From: DATJPR01 sp963843525
GTDB lineage: Bacteria > Bacteroidota > Ignavibacteria > UBA10030 > UBA6906
Direction: 5' to 3'
Assembly: GCA_963843525.1 (NCBI GenBank)
Contig: CAWJKM010000009.1
Location: 124,001-188,000, forward strand
DNA length: 64,000 nt
Below the pieces are notes generated by a model. It did no database searches, was not told where the DNA came from, and was given only the letters and a program-made list of their open reading frames with translations. Both the position numbers and the translations under genes were made by a program. This document shows positions 16,863 to 26,035 of the stretch, piece after piece (positions within the stretch are counted from its first letter, which is position 1; each line of letters opens with the position of its first letter).

Positions 16863-19800
16863 ATGCTCGAGAAAATCATCGAAGCTTCCATCCGCAACAA
16901 GTTCCTCGTGATTCTCACCGTGGTGTTCCTCATCGGATGGGGGATCTACGCCATGCTCAGCATACCGATTGACGCAATCCCCGATTTGAGCGATGTGCAA
17001 GTGATCATCTATACGGAGTATCCGGGACAATCACCGCGGATCGTCGAGGATCAGGTTACCTACCCGCTCACCACCGCCATGGTCAGCGTTCCCGGCTCAA
17101 AGGTGGTGCGAGGATATTCTTTCTTCGGCTATTCGCTGGTCTACGTGATTTTTGAAGACGGGACGGACCTCTACTGGGCGCGGAGCCGTGTGCTCGAGTA
17201 CCTCAACTATGCGCAGAAGCGGTTGCCGGAGGGGGTAGTGCCCACCCTGGGTCCGGATGCCACCGGTGTCGGTTGGGTGTTCGAATATACGCTTTCATCC
17301 AGGACGCATTCCTTGCAGGAGCTCCGCTCGATTCAGGACTGGTACCTGAAATACGGTTTGGCCTCGGTCCCCGGTGTGTCCGAAGTCGCCAGCATCGGCG
17401 GTTACGTAAAGCAATATCAGGTTACTGTTGACCCGACGAAACTTCTGGCCTACAAGATCCCCCTCAGCATGGTGGAGATGGCGATCAAGCACTCCAACAA
17501 CGATGTCGGCGGCGAAACGATTGAAATGGGAGAGACGGAGTTCATGGTACGGGGCCTGGGATACATCAAATCCGTCGACGACATCAAGAACATCCCCGTG
17601 ATGGTCGACCCCCGGAGCGGTACCCCCGTGTACGTCAGAGATATTGCAGACGTCGCCATAGGCCCGATGATGCGGCGAGGGTTGGCGGAAAGCAACGGCG
17701 AGGGCGAAGTGGTGGGCGGCATTGTCGTCATGCGCTACGGCCAAAACGCTTTGCAGGTGATCGATGCCGTCAAGAAGAAGCTCGAGATCCTGAAACAGGG
17801 ACTGCCCGACGATGTCCAAATCACTACGGCATACGATCGCTCGGGGCTCATCGAACGCGCGATCGGAACGTTGAAAGACAAGTTGACGGAAGAGATCATT
17901 ATCGTCGCCATTGTGTGCATCCTCTTCCTGTTGCACGCCCGCAGTGCACTGGTGGCCATCTTTACCCTTCCCACGGCGATACTCATTTCGTTCATCATCA
18001 TGAAGGCGCAGGGGATCAATGCGAATATCATGTCCTTGAGCGGCATTGCCATCGCCATCGGTGCGATGGTGGATGCCGCCATCATCATGATCGAGAACGC
18101 ACACAAGCACATCGAACACGAGGCGCTGAAGCCGCAGGAGGAACGCCGCGACCACTGGCAGGTAATACTCGATGCGGCCAAGGAAGTGGGACCATCCCTC
18201 TTTTACTCCCTGCTCGTCATCACCGTGTCATTCATCCCGGTCTTCACGCTGCAGGAACAGGAAGGCCGCCTCTTCCAGCCGCTCGCATTTACCAAAACGT
18301 ATTCAATGGCGGCTGCAGCAATCCTCTCCATCACGATTGTCCCGATTCTCATGGGCTACTGGATCCGGGGCAGGATCATCCCCGAACAGCGAAACCCCAT
18401 CAATCGGTTTCTCATCAGAATCTACACGCCGGTGGTGGATTTCGTGCTGAAATACAACAAGTGGGTCATCGTGGTGGCTGTCGTTCTCCTTCTTCTCACC
18501 ATCATTCCCTTCAGGAATATCGGGTCGGAATTCATGCCGCCGTTGTATGAAGGCGATTTGCTTTATATGCCCACGACGCTGCCGGGCATGTCAATCACCA
18601 AAGCGAAGGAACTTCTTCAGCAAACCGACAAGATTATCAGGCAATTCCCCGAGGTGCACCACGTGTTCGGGAAAATCGGACGCGCCGAAACGGCGACCGA
18701 TCCCGCCGGCCTCGACATGATTGAAACGACGATCATGCTGAAACCCGAAAGCGAATGGCGGCCCGGGATGACGGTGGACAAACTGATCGATGAGATGAAT
18801 GCAGCGATTCAATTCCCCGGGGTGACCAATGCGTGGACCATGCCGATCAAGACGCGGACGGACATGCTGAGCACGGGGATCAAGACACCGGTAGGAGTCA
18901 AGATTTCCGGTCCCGATTTGGCCGTCCTCGAACAGCTCGGCAAGCAGGTCGAGGCAGTGATGAGGACCGTGCCCGGCACGCTGAGCGCGTTTGCGGAACG
19001 CGCAGTCGGCGGCAACTATCTCGACTTCGACATCCACCGGCAGGAAGCCGCCCGGTACGGGCTGACGGTTGGCGATGTCGAGAACGTCATCGAGACGGCA
19101 ATCGGTGGTATGAGCATCACCAATACTGTCGAGGGCCTCGAGCGCTACACCGTGAACCTGCGCTACCCCCGGGAAGTCCGGGATAACATCGAGTCCTTAA
19201 GGCGTGTCCTGGTTCCCACGCCGACCGGTGACCAGATTCCGATGGCACAGCTCGTCACCATCACGCCGCGCAAAGGACCGATGGTGATCCGGACAGAGGA
19301 AACCCGTCCGAACGAGTGGGTATACATCGACATTAAGGGGATTGACGTCGGAACCTATGTGCATAATGCTATGCAGACCGTCGCACGCAACGTAAAGCTT
19401 CCTCCGGGGTACTATATCAGCTGGAGTGGAGAGTACGAATATATGCAGCGGGCCGAGGAGCGTCTGATGTACGTCATTCCGATGACCTTGCTCATCATTC
19501 TTGTCATCCTCTATCTCAATATGAGGTCGATGACCAAGGTGGCCATTGTTTTCCTGGCCGTCCCGTTTTCCCTCGTGGGAGCATTCTGGTTCCTCTACCT
19601 CCTCGGCTACAACATCAGTATTGCCGTCTGGGTGGGTATTATTGCTCTTGCCGGACTGGATGCCGAGACCGGAGTGGTGATGCTTCTTTATCTCGACCAT
19701 GCCTACGACGATTGGAAAAAGAAGGGGCTTATGCGCGGATTGAAAGACCTGAAAGACGCAATCCACCACGGCGCCGTTCAACGCGTGCGTCCGAAGATCA

Positions 19801-20015
19801 TGACGGCTTCGGTCATTATTGCCGGGCTCGTGCCGATCATGTGGAGCCACGGGACCGGCGCGGATATCATGAAACGGATCGCCGCACCGATGGTCGGAGG
19901 CGTGGTCACTTCCGTCATGCTGGAACTTGCCGTGTATCCGGTGATCTACTTCCTGTGGAAACAGTGGACCCTGAAACGGGAACTCGCAAAGGAAGGGGCG
20001 CAATTTGAAAACTAG
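16863..20015 (+). CDS. cusA: CusA/CzcA-type heavy-metal RND efflux permease
   Basis: A 1050-residue inner-membrane pump with AAGAAGG ahead of the ATG. It begins MLEKIIEASIRNKFLVILTV and closely follows the HME-RND pattern: IPDLSDVQVIIYTEYPGQSP, YVIFEDGTDLYWARSRVLEYL, the TM4 proton-relay region GAMVDAAIIMIENAHKH, and in the second half TGIKTPVGVKISGPD, AERAVGGNYLDFDI and HGAVQRVRPKIMT. These features resemble CusA (monovalent Cu/Ag) more than HAE1 pumps. It is the third gene of the channel-adaptor-pump set, 107 bases after the adaptor. Whether the methionine relay of CusA is complete would need alignment, so copper rather than zinc or cobalt is a probable but not certain substrate. Confidence 0.93.
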   Translation: MLEKIIEASIRNKFLVILTVVFLIGWGIYAMLSIPIDAIPDLSDVQVIIYTEYPGQSPRIVEDQVTYPLTTAMVSVPGSKVVRGYSFFGYSLVYVIFEDGTDLYWARSRVLEYLNYAQKRLPEGVVPTLGPDATGVGWVFEYTLSSRTHSLQELRSIQDWYLKYGLASVPGVSEVASIGGYVKQYQVTVDPTKLLAYKIPLSMVEMAIKHSNNDVGGETIEMGETEFMVRGLGYIKSVDDIKNIPVMVDPRSGTPVYVRDIADVAIGPMMRRGLAESNGEGEVVGGIVVMRYGQNALQVIDAVKKKLEILKQGLPDDVQITTAYDRSGLIERAIGTLKDKLTEEIIIVAIVCILFLLHARSALVAIFTLPTAILISFIIMKAQGINANIMSLSGIAIAIGAMVDAAIIMIENAHKHIEHEALKPQEERRDHWQVILDAAKEVGPSLFYSLLVITVSFIPVFTLQEQEGRLFQPLAFTKTYSMAAAAILSITIVPILMGYWIRGRIIPEQRNPINRFLIRIYTPVVDFVLKYNKWVIVVAVVLLLLTIIPFRNIGSEFMPPLYEGDLLYMPTTLPGMSITKAKELLQQTDKIIRQFPEVHHVFGKIGRAETATDPAGLDMIETTIMLKPESEWRPGMTVDKLIDEMNAAIQFPGVTNAWTMPIKTRTDMLSTGIKTPVGVKISGPDLAVLEQLGKQVEAVMRTVPGTLSAFAERAVGGNYLDFDIHRQEAARYGLTVGDVENVIETAIGGMSITNTVEGLERYTVNLRYPREVRDNIESLRRVLVPTPTGDQIPMAQLVTITPRKGPMVIRTEETRPNEWVYIDIKGIDVGTYVHNAMQTVARNVKLPPGYYISWSGEYEYMQRAEERLMYVIPMTLLIILVILYLNMRSMTKVAIVFLAVPFSLVGAFWFLYLLGYNISIAVWVGIIALAGLDAETGVVMLLYLDHAYDDWKKKGLMRGLKDLKDAIHHGAVQRVRPKIMTASVIIAGLVPIMWSHGTGADIMKRIAAPMVGGVVTSVMLELAVYPVIYFLWKQWTLKRELAKEGAQFEN

Positions 20016-20078
20016 GGCCATTCCAACCACTCAGGGGTTTGTCGCTGACCGCTTGACTCACCAATGAAAGGGAGCCAT

Positions 20079-20618
20079 ATGAAACAGGTTCTTTGGACAC
20101 TCGCTTCCGCGTTCGCTCTGGGAATTCTCGGAACCCTTGCGGTGATGTACCTGGGTCTTTACAATGTTGCCGCAAGTAACGCAGAAGGCGGCTTCACCGC
20201 GTGGATGCTTGGCACGACTATGGATCATTCAGTACGTTCGCATGCAGCCGGGATGAGCGTTCCAAACCTTGAAGACTCAAGTTTGGTGGACGAAGGCTTT
20301 GATCATTACAAGGAGATGTGCATCGCATGCCACAGCTCCCCGGCCGGTGGGCAGAGTGAAACCGGTGTGGGTCTCAACCCGCCGGCGCCGGAACTTTCTG
20401 ATGCCGCGAAAGATTGGACCGCGGGAGAACTGTATTGGATCGTGAAAAATGGGGTCAAGATGACCGGTATGCCGGCCTATGGTCCGACCCATAGCGAACG
20501 GGAGCTGTGGGGAATCGTCGCGTTTCTTCAAAAGCTGAAAGGAATGAACGCTTCTGAATACAAGACGTTCGTATCGGCACACCCGGCGCCGGAAGACGAG
20601 CACGAACACCATCACTGA
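20079..20618 (+). CDS. Class I-type c-type cytochrome at the end of the Cus-like operon
   Basis: A 179-residue exported monohaem cytochrome. The ATG at 20079 is preferred over one 15 bases earlier because AAAGGGAG sits just before it. An N-terminal membrane anchor (VLWTLASAFALGILGTLAVMYLG) is followed by the haem site CIACH (about residue 83) and a probable axial Met in VKMTGMPAYG, with LWGIVAFLQKLKGM forming the conserved C-terminal helix. The protein ends EHEHHH, a possible metal-binding tail. It follows the pump by 63 bases. Similar cytochromes accompany copper-resistance loci, so a role in periplasmic copper redox chemistry is plausible but inferred. Confidence 0.85.
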   Translation: MKQVLWTLASAFALGILGTLAVMYLGLYNVAASNAEGGFTAWMLGTTMDHSVRSHAAGMSVPNLEDSSLVDEGFDHYKEMCIACHSSPAGGQSETGVGLNPPAPELSDAAKDWTAGELYWIVKNGVKMTGMPAYGPTHSERELWGIVAFLQKLKGMNASEYKTFVSAHPAPEDEHEHHH

Positions 20619-20672
20619 GCTGAATGGAAAGGACTACCCGGCAGCGTCATGTCTCCTGCAGCCCGTGTGCGG

Positions 20673-20699
20673 GCCCGGCAGAACAGAAATCTGCCGGGC
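20673..20699 (+). terminator. Hairpin after the Cus-like operon
   Basis: A 10-bp stem (GCCCGGCAGA and its complement) around a 7-nt loop, about 55 bases beyond the cytochrome stop. No T tract follows, so termination may be Rho-assisted. Confidence 0.5.
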
Positions 20700-20795
20700 T
20701 GTCGAACTCGGTAATGAGTTCTTCCGGAGATTCACCGTCCTCTTACCCCACCTTCATTTTCTCTTCCCCCACTCCCCACTCGATTTTCGTTGATT

Positions 20796-20822
20796 TTTGA
20801 CACATGTTCCCGTAGTATTTTG
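20796..20822 (+). promoter_or_regulatory. Possible Bacteroidota-type promoter for the aldolase/oxidase pair
   Basis: TTTG (within TTTTTGACA) and TATTTTG are 16 bases apart, close to the -33 TTTG / -7 TAnnTTTG pattern of Bacteroidota sigma factors. It lies just upstream of an ATG at 20826, which argues for the next start at 20862. Confidence 0.35.
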
Positions 20823-20861
20823 TAGATGACCCTCCAGACAATTGACCCTAAGGAAATACTC

Positions 20862-23051
20862 ATGACGAAGAATCCCCCGTTTCGACACGTAAAATATCGA
20901 TGGGATGATGCCGCAGGCCACGCACGCGATGGAATCGAGCAACTCGTCTATCGCTCAAATCTGCTCGGATCAGATCAGAGCATCACCAATACCGGCGGCG
21001 GGAACACTTCCTCGAAGACGAAGGAGCGGGATCCGCTGACAGGCAAGGATGTCGAGGTCCTGTGGGTGAAGGGGTCGGGAGGGGATCTTCGGACGTCGAC
21101 AAAAAGCAATTTCGCGTCGTTGTACCAGGACAAATTGCTTGGCCTCCAGCCGGTCTATTCCAGCACGGACCCGCGGGGTCCGAAAACGCCCGTCGAAGAC
21201 ACGATGGTGGGGATGTATCCTCATTGCACCTTCAACCTGAATCCCCGCGCAGCATCGATCGATACCCCACTCCATGCGTTCATCCCGCACAAGCATGTCG
21301 ATCACATGCACCCGAACTCCGTCATCGCTATCGCTGCATCGAAGAGCGGGGAGCGCCTCACCAGGGACATCTTCGGTGAGGATGTTGTCTGGACGCCGTG
21401 GCAACGCCCGGGGTTTGATCTCGGATTGAAACTGCAGGAGCTGTGCAAAGCCAATCCCCGCGCAAAAGGGGCTGTGCTCGGGAAACACGGTTTGATCAAT
21501 TGGGCGGACGATGGGAAGGAATGCTACGACCTCACGCTGAGTCTCATTGAACGCGGAGCAGAATTTATCGAACGGAAAGACAAAGGCGAAAGGACCTTTG
21601 GAGGTCAGAAATACACTGCTCCCGGCGCCGCGCAACAGCGGACACTCCTGACGCAGATCCTTCCATGGCTCAGGGGACTTGTTTCTCAACAGCGGAGGAT
21701 GGTGGCAACGGTCGAGCAACGCACGGCGATCATGGAATTCGTCAATAGCCACCACGCTCAACGTCTCGCCGCTCTCGGGACATCCTGCCCGGATCATTTC
21801 CTGCGGACGAAGATCAAGCCTTTATTTGTCGATTGGAATCCGGAAAAGGAACACCTTGGCGCGCTGAAAGAGAAATTGTCAGCGGGAATAGTCGCATACC
21901 GCAAAGACTACGCTGAGTACTATGAACGTTGCAAGCGCGTCGATTCACCCGCAATGCGCGATCCCAATCCCACAGTGATGCTCATTCCCGGTCTGGGTAT
22001 GATTGCCTGGGGAAAAGACAAGAGCGAATCGCGCGTGACCGCGGAGTTCTACAATTGTGCAGTCGAGGTGATGCGCGGCGCCGAAGCAATTGACGAGTAC
22101 ACCGCCCTCCCGCAACAGGAGGCGTTCGACATCGAATACTGGCTTCTTGAGGAGGCGAAACTGAAGCGCATGCCTCCAGAGAAAGAGCTGGCCCGTCAGG
22201 TAATCGTGGTGATCGGCGCCGGCAGTGGAATCGGCCGCGTTGTGTGCCATCGCCTTGCGGCGGAAGGCGCCCATATCGTCTGCGCGGATCTCGCCCGTGA
22301 CGCCGCCGAGGTGACAGCAAAGGAGCTCACCGACAAGTACGGCCCTGGTATCGGAGTGGCGGGGACGGGGATAGCAGCGTGTGGTCCGGCGGTCGGACTT
22401 CCAGCGGATGTGACGGATCGGGAAAGCCTTCGAACCCTTTTCGAGGAAACACTCCTCGCCTACGGCGGCATCGATGGCGTGGTGGTCACTGCGGGGGTCT
22501 TTGTGCCCCCGGATCTTTCGGGACATATCACCGACGAGAAATGGGCCCAGACCTTTTCGATCAATACCGTCGGTCCGTACATCGTGGCCGATCAGGTCGC
22601 AGGGATTCTACGGGAGCAAAACCTACGTGCGAATTTGGTCGTCACGACGAGCGTGAATGCCGTTGTGCCGAAGAAAGGCAGCGTCGCGTACGACGCCAGC
22701 AAAGCCGCCGCAAATCATATTATCCGCGAACTTGCGATCGAGATGGCTCCACTCGTCCGTGTCAACGGGGTCGCCCCCGCAACCGTCGTCGAGGGGAGCT
22801 CGATGTTTCCGCGTGATCGGGTCATGGCCTCACTGGAGAAGTACAAAATCTCCTACGACACTTCCGAGACCACGGAAGCCCTTCGCGAGAAGCTGTCAAA
22901 GTTCTACGCCGACCGCACGTTGACCAAGCAATCCATCACACCCCTGGATCAGGCGGAGGCGGTATTCTTGCTCCTGAGCAACCGTCTCAGCAAGACCACC
23001 GGGCAGATCCTGAGCGTCGATGGCGGTCTGCCTGAAGCGTTCCTGCGATGA
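20862..23051 (+). CDS. Bifunctional rhamnulose-1-phosphate aldolase / short-chain alcohol (lactaldehyde) dehydrogenase
   Basis: A 729-residue fusion. The ATG at 20862 follows AAGGA; an ATG at 20826 lacks this. The N-terminal half is a class II aldolase (NTGGGNTSSKT, zinc-site cluster HAFIPHKHVDHMHP near residue 140, then GKHGLINW). The C-terminal half, from about residue 445, is an SDR: VVIGAGSGIGR cofactor motif and catalytic YDASK near residue 610. This is the YuxG/RhaE-type arrangement, in which L-rhamnulose-1-phosphate is split to DHAP and L-lactaldehyde and the aldehyde is oxidised to L-lactate. It is followed 10 bases on by an FAD/FeS oxidase that could take lactate further. No rhamnose isomerase or kinase gene is in the window. 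Fuculose-phosphate is an alternative substrate. Confidence 0.9.
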   Translation: MTKNPPFRHVKYRWDDAAGHARDGIEQLVYRSNLLGSDQSITNTGGGNTSSKTKERDPLTGKDVEVLWVKGSGGDLRTSTKSNFASLYQDKLLGLQPVYSSTDPRGPKTPVEDTMVGMYPHCTFNLNPRAASIDTPLHAFIPHKHVDHMHPNSVIAIAASKSGERLTRDIFGEDVVWTPWQRPGFDLGLKLQELCKANPRAKGAVLGKHGLINWADDGKECYDLTLSLIERGAEFIERKDKGERTFGGQKYTAPGAAQQRTLLTQILPWLRGLVSQQRRMVATVEQRTAIMEFVNSHHAQRLAALGTSCPDHFLRTKIKPLFVDWNPEKEHLGALKEKLSAGIVAYRKDYAEYYERCKRVDSPAMRDPNPTVMLIPGLGMIAWGKDKSESRVTAEFYNCAVEVMRGAEAIDEYTALPQQEAFDIEYWLLEEAKLKRMPPEKELARQVIVVIGAGSGIGRVVCHRLAAEGAHIVCADLARDAAEVTAKELTDKYGPGIGVAGTGIAACGPAVGLPADVTDRESLRTLFEETLLAYGGIDGVVVTAGVFVPPDLSGHITDEKWAQTFSINTVGPYIVADQVAGILREQNLRANLVVTTSVNAVVPKKGSVAYDASKAAANHIIRELAIEMAPLVRVNGVAPATVVEGSSMFPRDRVMASLEKYKISYDTSETTEALREKLSKFYADRTLTKQSITPLDQAEAVFLLLSNRLSKTTGQILSVDGGLPEAFLR

Positions 23052-23061
23052 GGAATCAACC

Positions 23062-25905
23062 ATGCTCGACGGGCCATCCCTCGAGTGCTACCGCTCTCTG
23101 AAGCAGACCTTTCCACCCGGGCGGTTGATCTCCGATGCATTGGGGACTCTTGCCTACGGGACTGACGCAAGTTTCTATCGGCTGATCCCCCGGTTGGTCA
23201 TCAAGGTCGAATCGGAGGACGAAGTCGTTGCAGTCCTCAGAGAGGCGAGAAGGTGCCGTCTTCCCCTGACGTTCCGCGCAGCCGGCACGAGTCTCTCGGG
23301 GCAATCTATCTCTGATTCACTTCTCGTCGTCCTCGGAAACGGGTGGAAAGGGTACACGATACAGGACGCGGGCGAACGGATCAGCCTCCAACCCGGCGTG
23401 ATCGGCGCACATGCCAATGTGTATCTCGCTGCGTATCGCAAGAAGATCGGACCCGACCCGGCATCGATCAATGCCGCCATGATTGGCGGCATTGCCGCAA
23501 ACAACGCGAGCGGCATGTGCTGCGGAACTTCCCAGAACAGTTATCGCACCCTGGCATCGATGAAGATCATCCTTCCGGATGGGACGTCTCTCGACACAGG
23601 TGATCCGGCAAGCAGAAGAGCGTTTCTGTCATCTCACCCCGCTCTGGCCGACGGCCTCCGCAACCTTTCTCAGCGCGTGAAGAGCACCCCCTCCCTCGCC
23701 GAATTGATCCGGGCAAAGTACAAGATGAAGAATACGACGGGGTATAGCCTGAACGCGCTTGTGGACTTCGATGATCCCGTCGATATTCTTCAGCACCTGA
23801 TGATCGGTTCGGAGGGAACCCTCGGATTTATCGCCGAGATTACCTACCACACGGTCGACGATCTTCCACAGAAAGCCAGCAGTTTGATGCTGTTCCCCGA
23901 CATCGAAACTGCCTGCCGGGCGGTCATGCAGTTGAAGGCAACTCCGGTCGACGCGGTCGAGATTATGGATAGGGCATCGCTCCGGTCCGTCGAAGGAAAA
24001 GTCGGAATGCCGGAGTATCTTCCCGGACTCCCTTCCGCAGTCGCGGCACTGCTCGTCGAGACCCGCGCCCTGAAGACAGAACGCCTGCAGACAAACATCG
24101 ACGAAATTTGTTCTGCGCTTTCGAATCTCCCGAAAGTCAGACCCATCGCATTCACCAGCGATCCCTCGGAATACAAAGTTCTCTGGGATGTCCGGAAAGG
24201 CTTATTCCCGTCAGTCGGCGCGATGCGACAAACCGGAACGACCGTCATCATTGAAGACGTGGCGTTTCCACTCCCCCGCCTTGCCGAGGCAACCGTTGAG
24301 CTGCAACGCCTGCTGGCCCGCCATGGCTACGGCGACGCGATCATTTTCGGACATGCGCTCGAAGGAAATCTTCATTTCGTCTTTACGCAGGACTTTAACA
24401 CCCCGGCGGAAGTTCTCCGGTACAAGGCCTTCATTGAAGATGTGACAACGATGGTTGTGGACACGTACAACGGCTCTCTCAAAGCGGAACATGGCACAGG
24501 CCGGAACATGGCACCGTTCGTCCTCAAGGAATGGGGAGCAGTGGCATACGAGCTGATGAAAGAGCTGAAGAGATTGGTGGACCCGGACAACCTCCTCAAT
24601 CCGGGAGTCATTCTCAATGATGATCGTGAAGCGCACCTGAAAAACCTCAAGCCTCTCCCCGTGGCCGACGCAATCATCGACAAGTGCATCGAGTGCGGGT
24701 TCTGTGAGAACCACTGCCCGTCAAAAGACCTCACGCTGACACCCCGTCAGCGTATTGTGATCTACAGGGAGATCGCCAGGCTGCAAGCGTCCGGTGACCA
24801 GGGAAAAAGATTGCACAGCCTCCGAAAAGGCTTCGTATATGCCGGAATCGAAACATGTGCAACGGACGGGCTCTGCGCAACGGCATGCCCCGTGGAAATC
24901 GACACGGGGAAGTTGGTCAAACGACTTCGCGGAAAGAGCGCAACCCGTCTTGCCAACAAGACCGCCACACTCATCGCCAGACACCTGGATGGTGTCACTT
25001 CAGCCCTGCGGGCCCTTTTGAATCTTCTACATGCGGCTCACCGCATCCTCGGTTCCACTCTCTTCGGCGTGCTCGCCTCAACCGCAAGAAAGCTCACCGC
25101 ATCGCACCTGCCCCTGTGGAACACACAGATGCCCCGGGGAGCCGGCAGGCTGCCGGACCGTATCGCGCTGCGATCTGATGCGCATCCTCAAGTGGTCTAT
25201 CTGCCGAGTTGCATTAACCGCACCATGGGAGCTTCAAACGGTGAAGACGAGGAATCACTTATCACCGTTACATGGAGGCTCCTCAGGAAAGCGGGGTATC
25301 AGGTTCTTTATCCCGATAATCTCGAAAACCTCTGCTGCGGGATGGCGTTCGACAGCAAAGGGTTCAAGGATCAGGGCCTGGCAAAGGCGATGGAGCTGGA
25401 AGCGGCCCTGCTCAAAGCGACAGACGGGGGAAGAATCCCCGTCTATGTCGACATGAGTCCGTGCCTGTTTCGCATGAAGGAAACTCTTTCGAAGAAGCTC
25501 AGATTGTATGAACCGGTCGAGTTCATCCTCAGCCACCTATTGGATCGCCTGGACTTCACCCGGCTCAATGAAACCATTGCGATCCACACAACGTGCAGTT
25601 CGATAAAGATGGGGCTGGGAGAGAAGCTGAGACTCCTCGCGGAGAAATGTGCCACGGACGTTGTCGTGCCGGTCAATGTCGAATGCTGCGGCTGGGCCGG
25701 AGACCGCGGATTCACCGTGCCGGAACTCAACGCATCAGCACTTGCGCACTTACGATCCGAAATTCCCGCCGGGTGCGCAGGGGGGTACTCCACCAGCCGC
25801 ACCTGCGAGATCGGCCTGTCACTCCACAGCGGAATTCAATACAAGTCCATCGTGTATCTTGTGGATCGTTGCACTCAACCGAACGGCGGAAGGCCCACCC
25901 GCTGA
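23062..25905 (+). CDS. FAD-linked oxidase with 4Fe-4S and CCG domains (D-lactate/glycolate dehydrogenase type)
   Basis: A 947-residue protein from the ATG at 23062 (GAGGAA just before). Order of domains: FAD-binding type 4 (about 35-210, with FRAAGTSLSGQS), FAD-oxidase C-terminal (EHGTGRN), two Fe-S cluster segments (CIECGFCENHC about 541; CATDGLCATACP about 599), then two CCG repeats (LCCGMAF about 757; ECCGWAGDRGF about 874) that bind further clusters in heterodisulfide-reductase-like proteins. It corresponds to GlcD+GlcF or Dld-II-type fusions that oxidise a 2-hydroxyacid and pass electrons to quinone or another carrier. With the upstream rhamnulose-phosphate aldolase, lactate from lactaldehyde is the likely substrate (inference). 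The two genes are 10 bases apart. Confidence 0.88.
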   Translation: MLDGPSLECYRSLKQTFPPGRLISDALGTLAYGTDASFYRLIPRLVIKVESEDEVVAVLREARRCRLPLTFRAAGTSLSGQSISDSLLVVLGNGWKGYTIQDAGERISLQPGVIGAHANVYLAAYRKKIGPDPASINAAMIGGIAANNASGMCCGTSQNSYRTLASMKIILPDGTSLDTGDPASRRAFLSSHPALADGLRNLSQRVKSTPSLAELIRAKYKMKNTTGYSLNALVDFDDPVDILQHLMIGSEGTLGFIAEITYHTVDDLPQKASSLMLFPDIETACRAVMQLKATPVDAVEIMDRASLRSVEGKVGMPEYLPGLPSAVAALLVETRALKTERLQTNIDEICSALSNLPKVRPIAFTSDPSEYKVLWDVRKGLFPSVGAMRQTGTTVIIEDVAFPLPRLAEATVELQRLLARHGYGDAIIFGHALEGNLHFVFTQDFNTPAEVLRYKAFIEDVTTMVVDTYNGSLKAEHGTGRNMAPFVLKEWGAVAYELMKELKRLVDPDNLLNPGVILNDDREAHLKNLKPLPVADAIIDKCIECGFCENHCPSKDLTLTPRQRIVIYREIARLQASGDQGKRLHSLRKGFVYAGIETCATDGLCATACPVEIDTGKLVKRLRGKSATRLANKTATLIARHLDGVTSALRALLNLLHAAHRILGSTLFGVLASTARKLTASHLPLWNTQMPRGAGRLPDRIALRSDAHPQVVYLPSCINRTMGASNGEDEESLITVTWRLLRKAGYQVLYPDNLENLCCGMAFDSKGFKDQGLAKAMELEAALLKATDGGRIPVYVDMSPCLFRMKETLSKKLRLYEPVEFILSHLLDRLDFTRLNETIAIHTTCSSIKMGLGEKLRLLAEKCATDVVVPVNVECCGWAGDRGFTVPELNASALAHLRSEIPAGCAGGYSTSRTCEIGLSLHSGIQYKSIVYLVDRCTQPNGGRPTR

Positions 25906-26035
25906 CTGTGTAAACATCAGCCGACGAGAGAGAACCATCAGAGAATGACGTTCATTTTTTGAGATAATCCAGGCACGCGGCTTTCGCATTGCATTCACGG
26001 CTGGGCATTTCACCATTCAACTACCAGATCCAATC

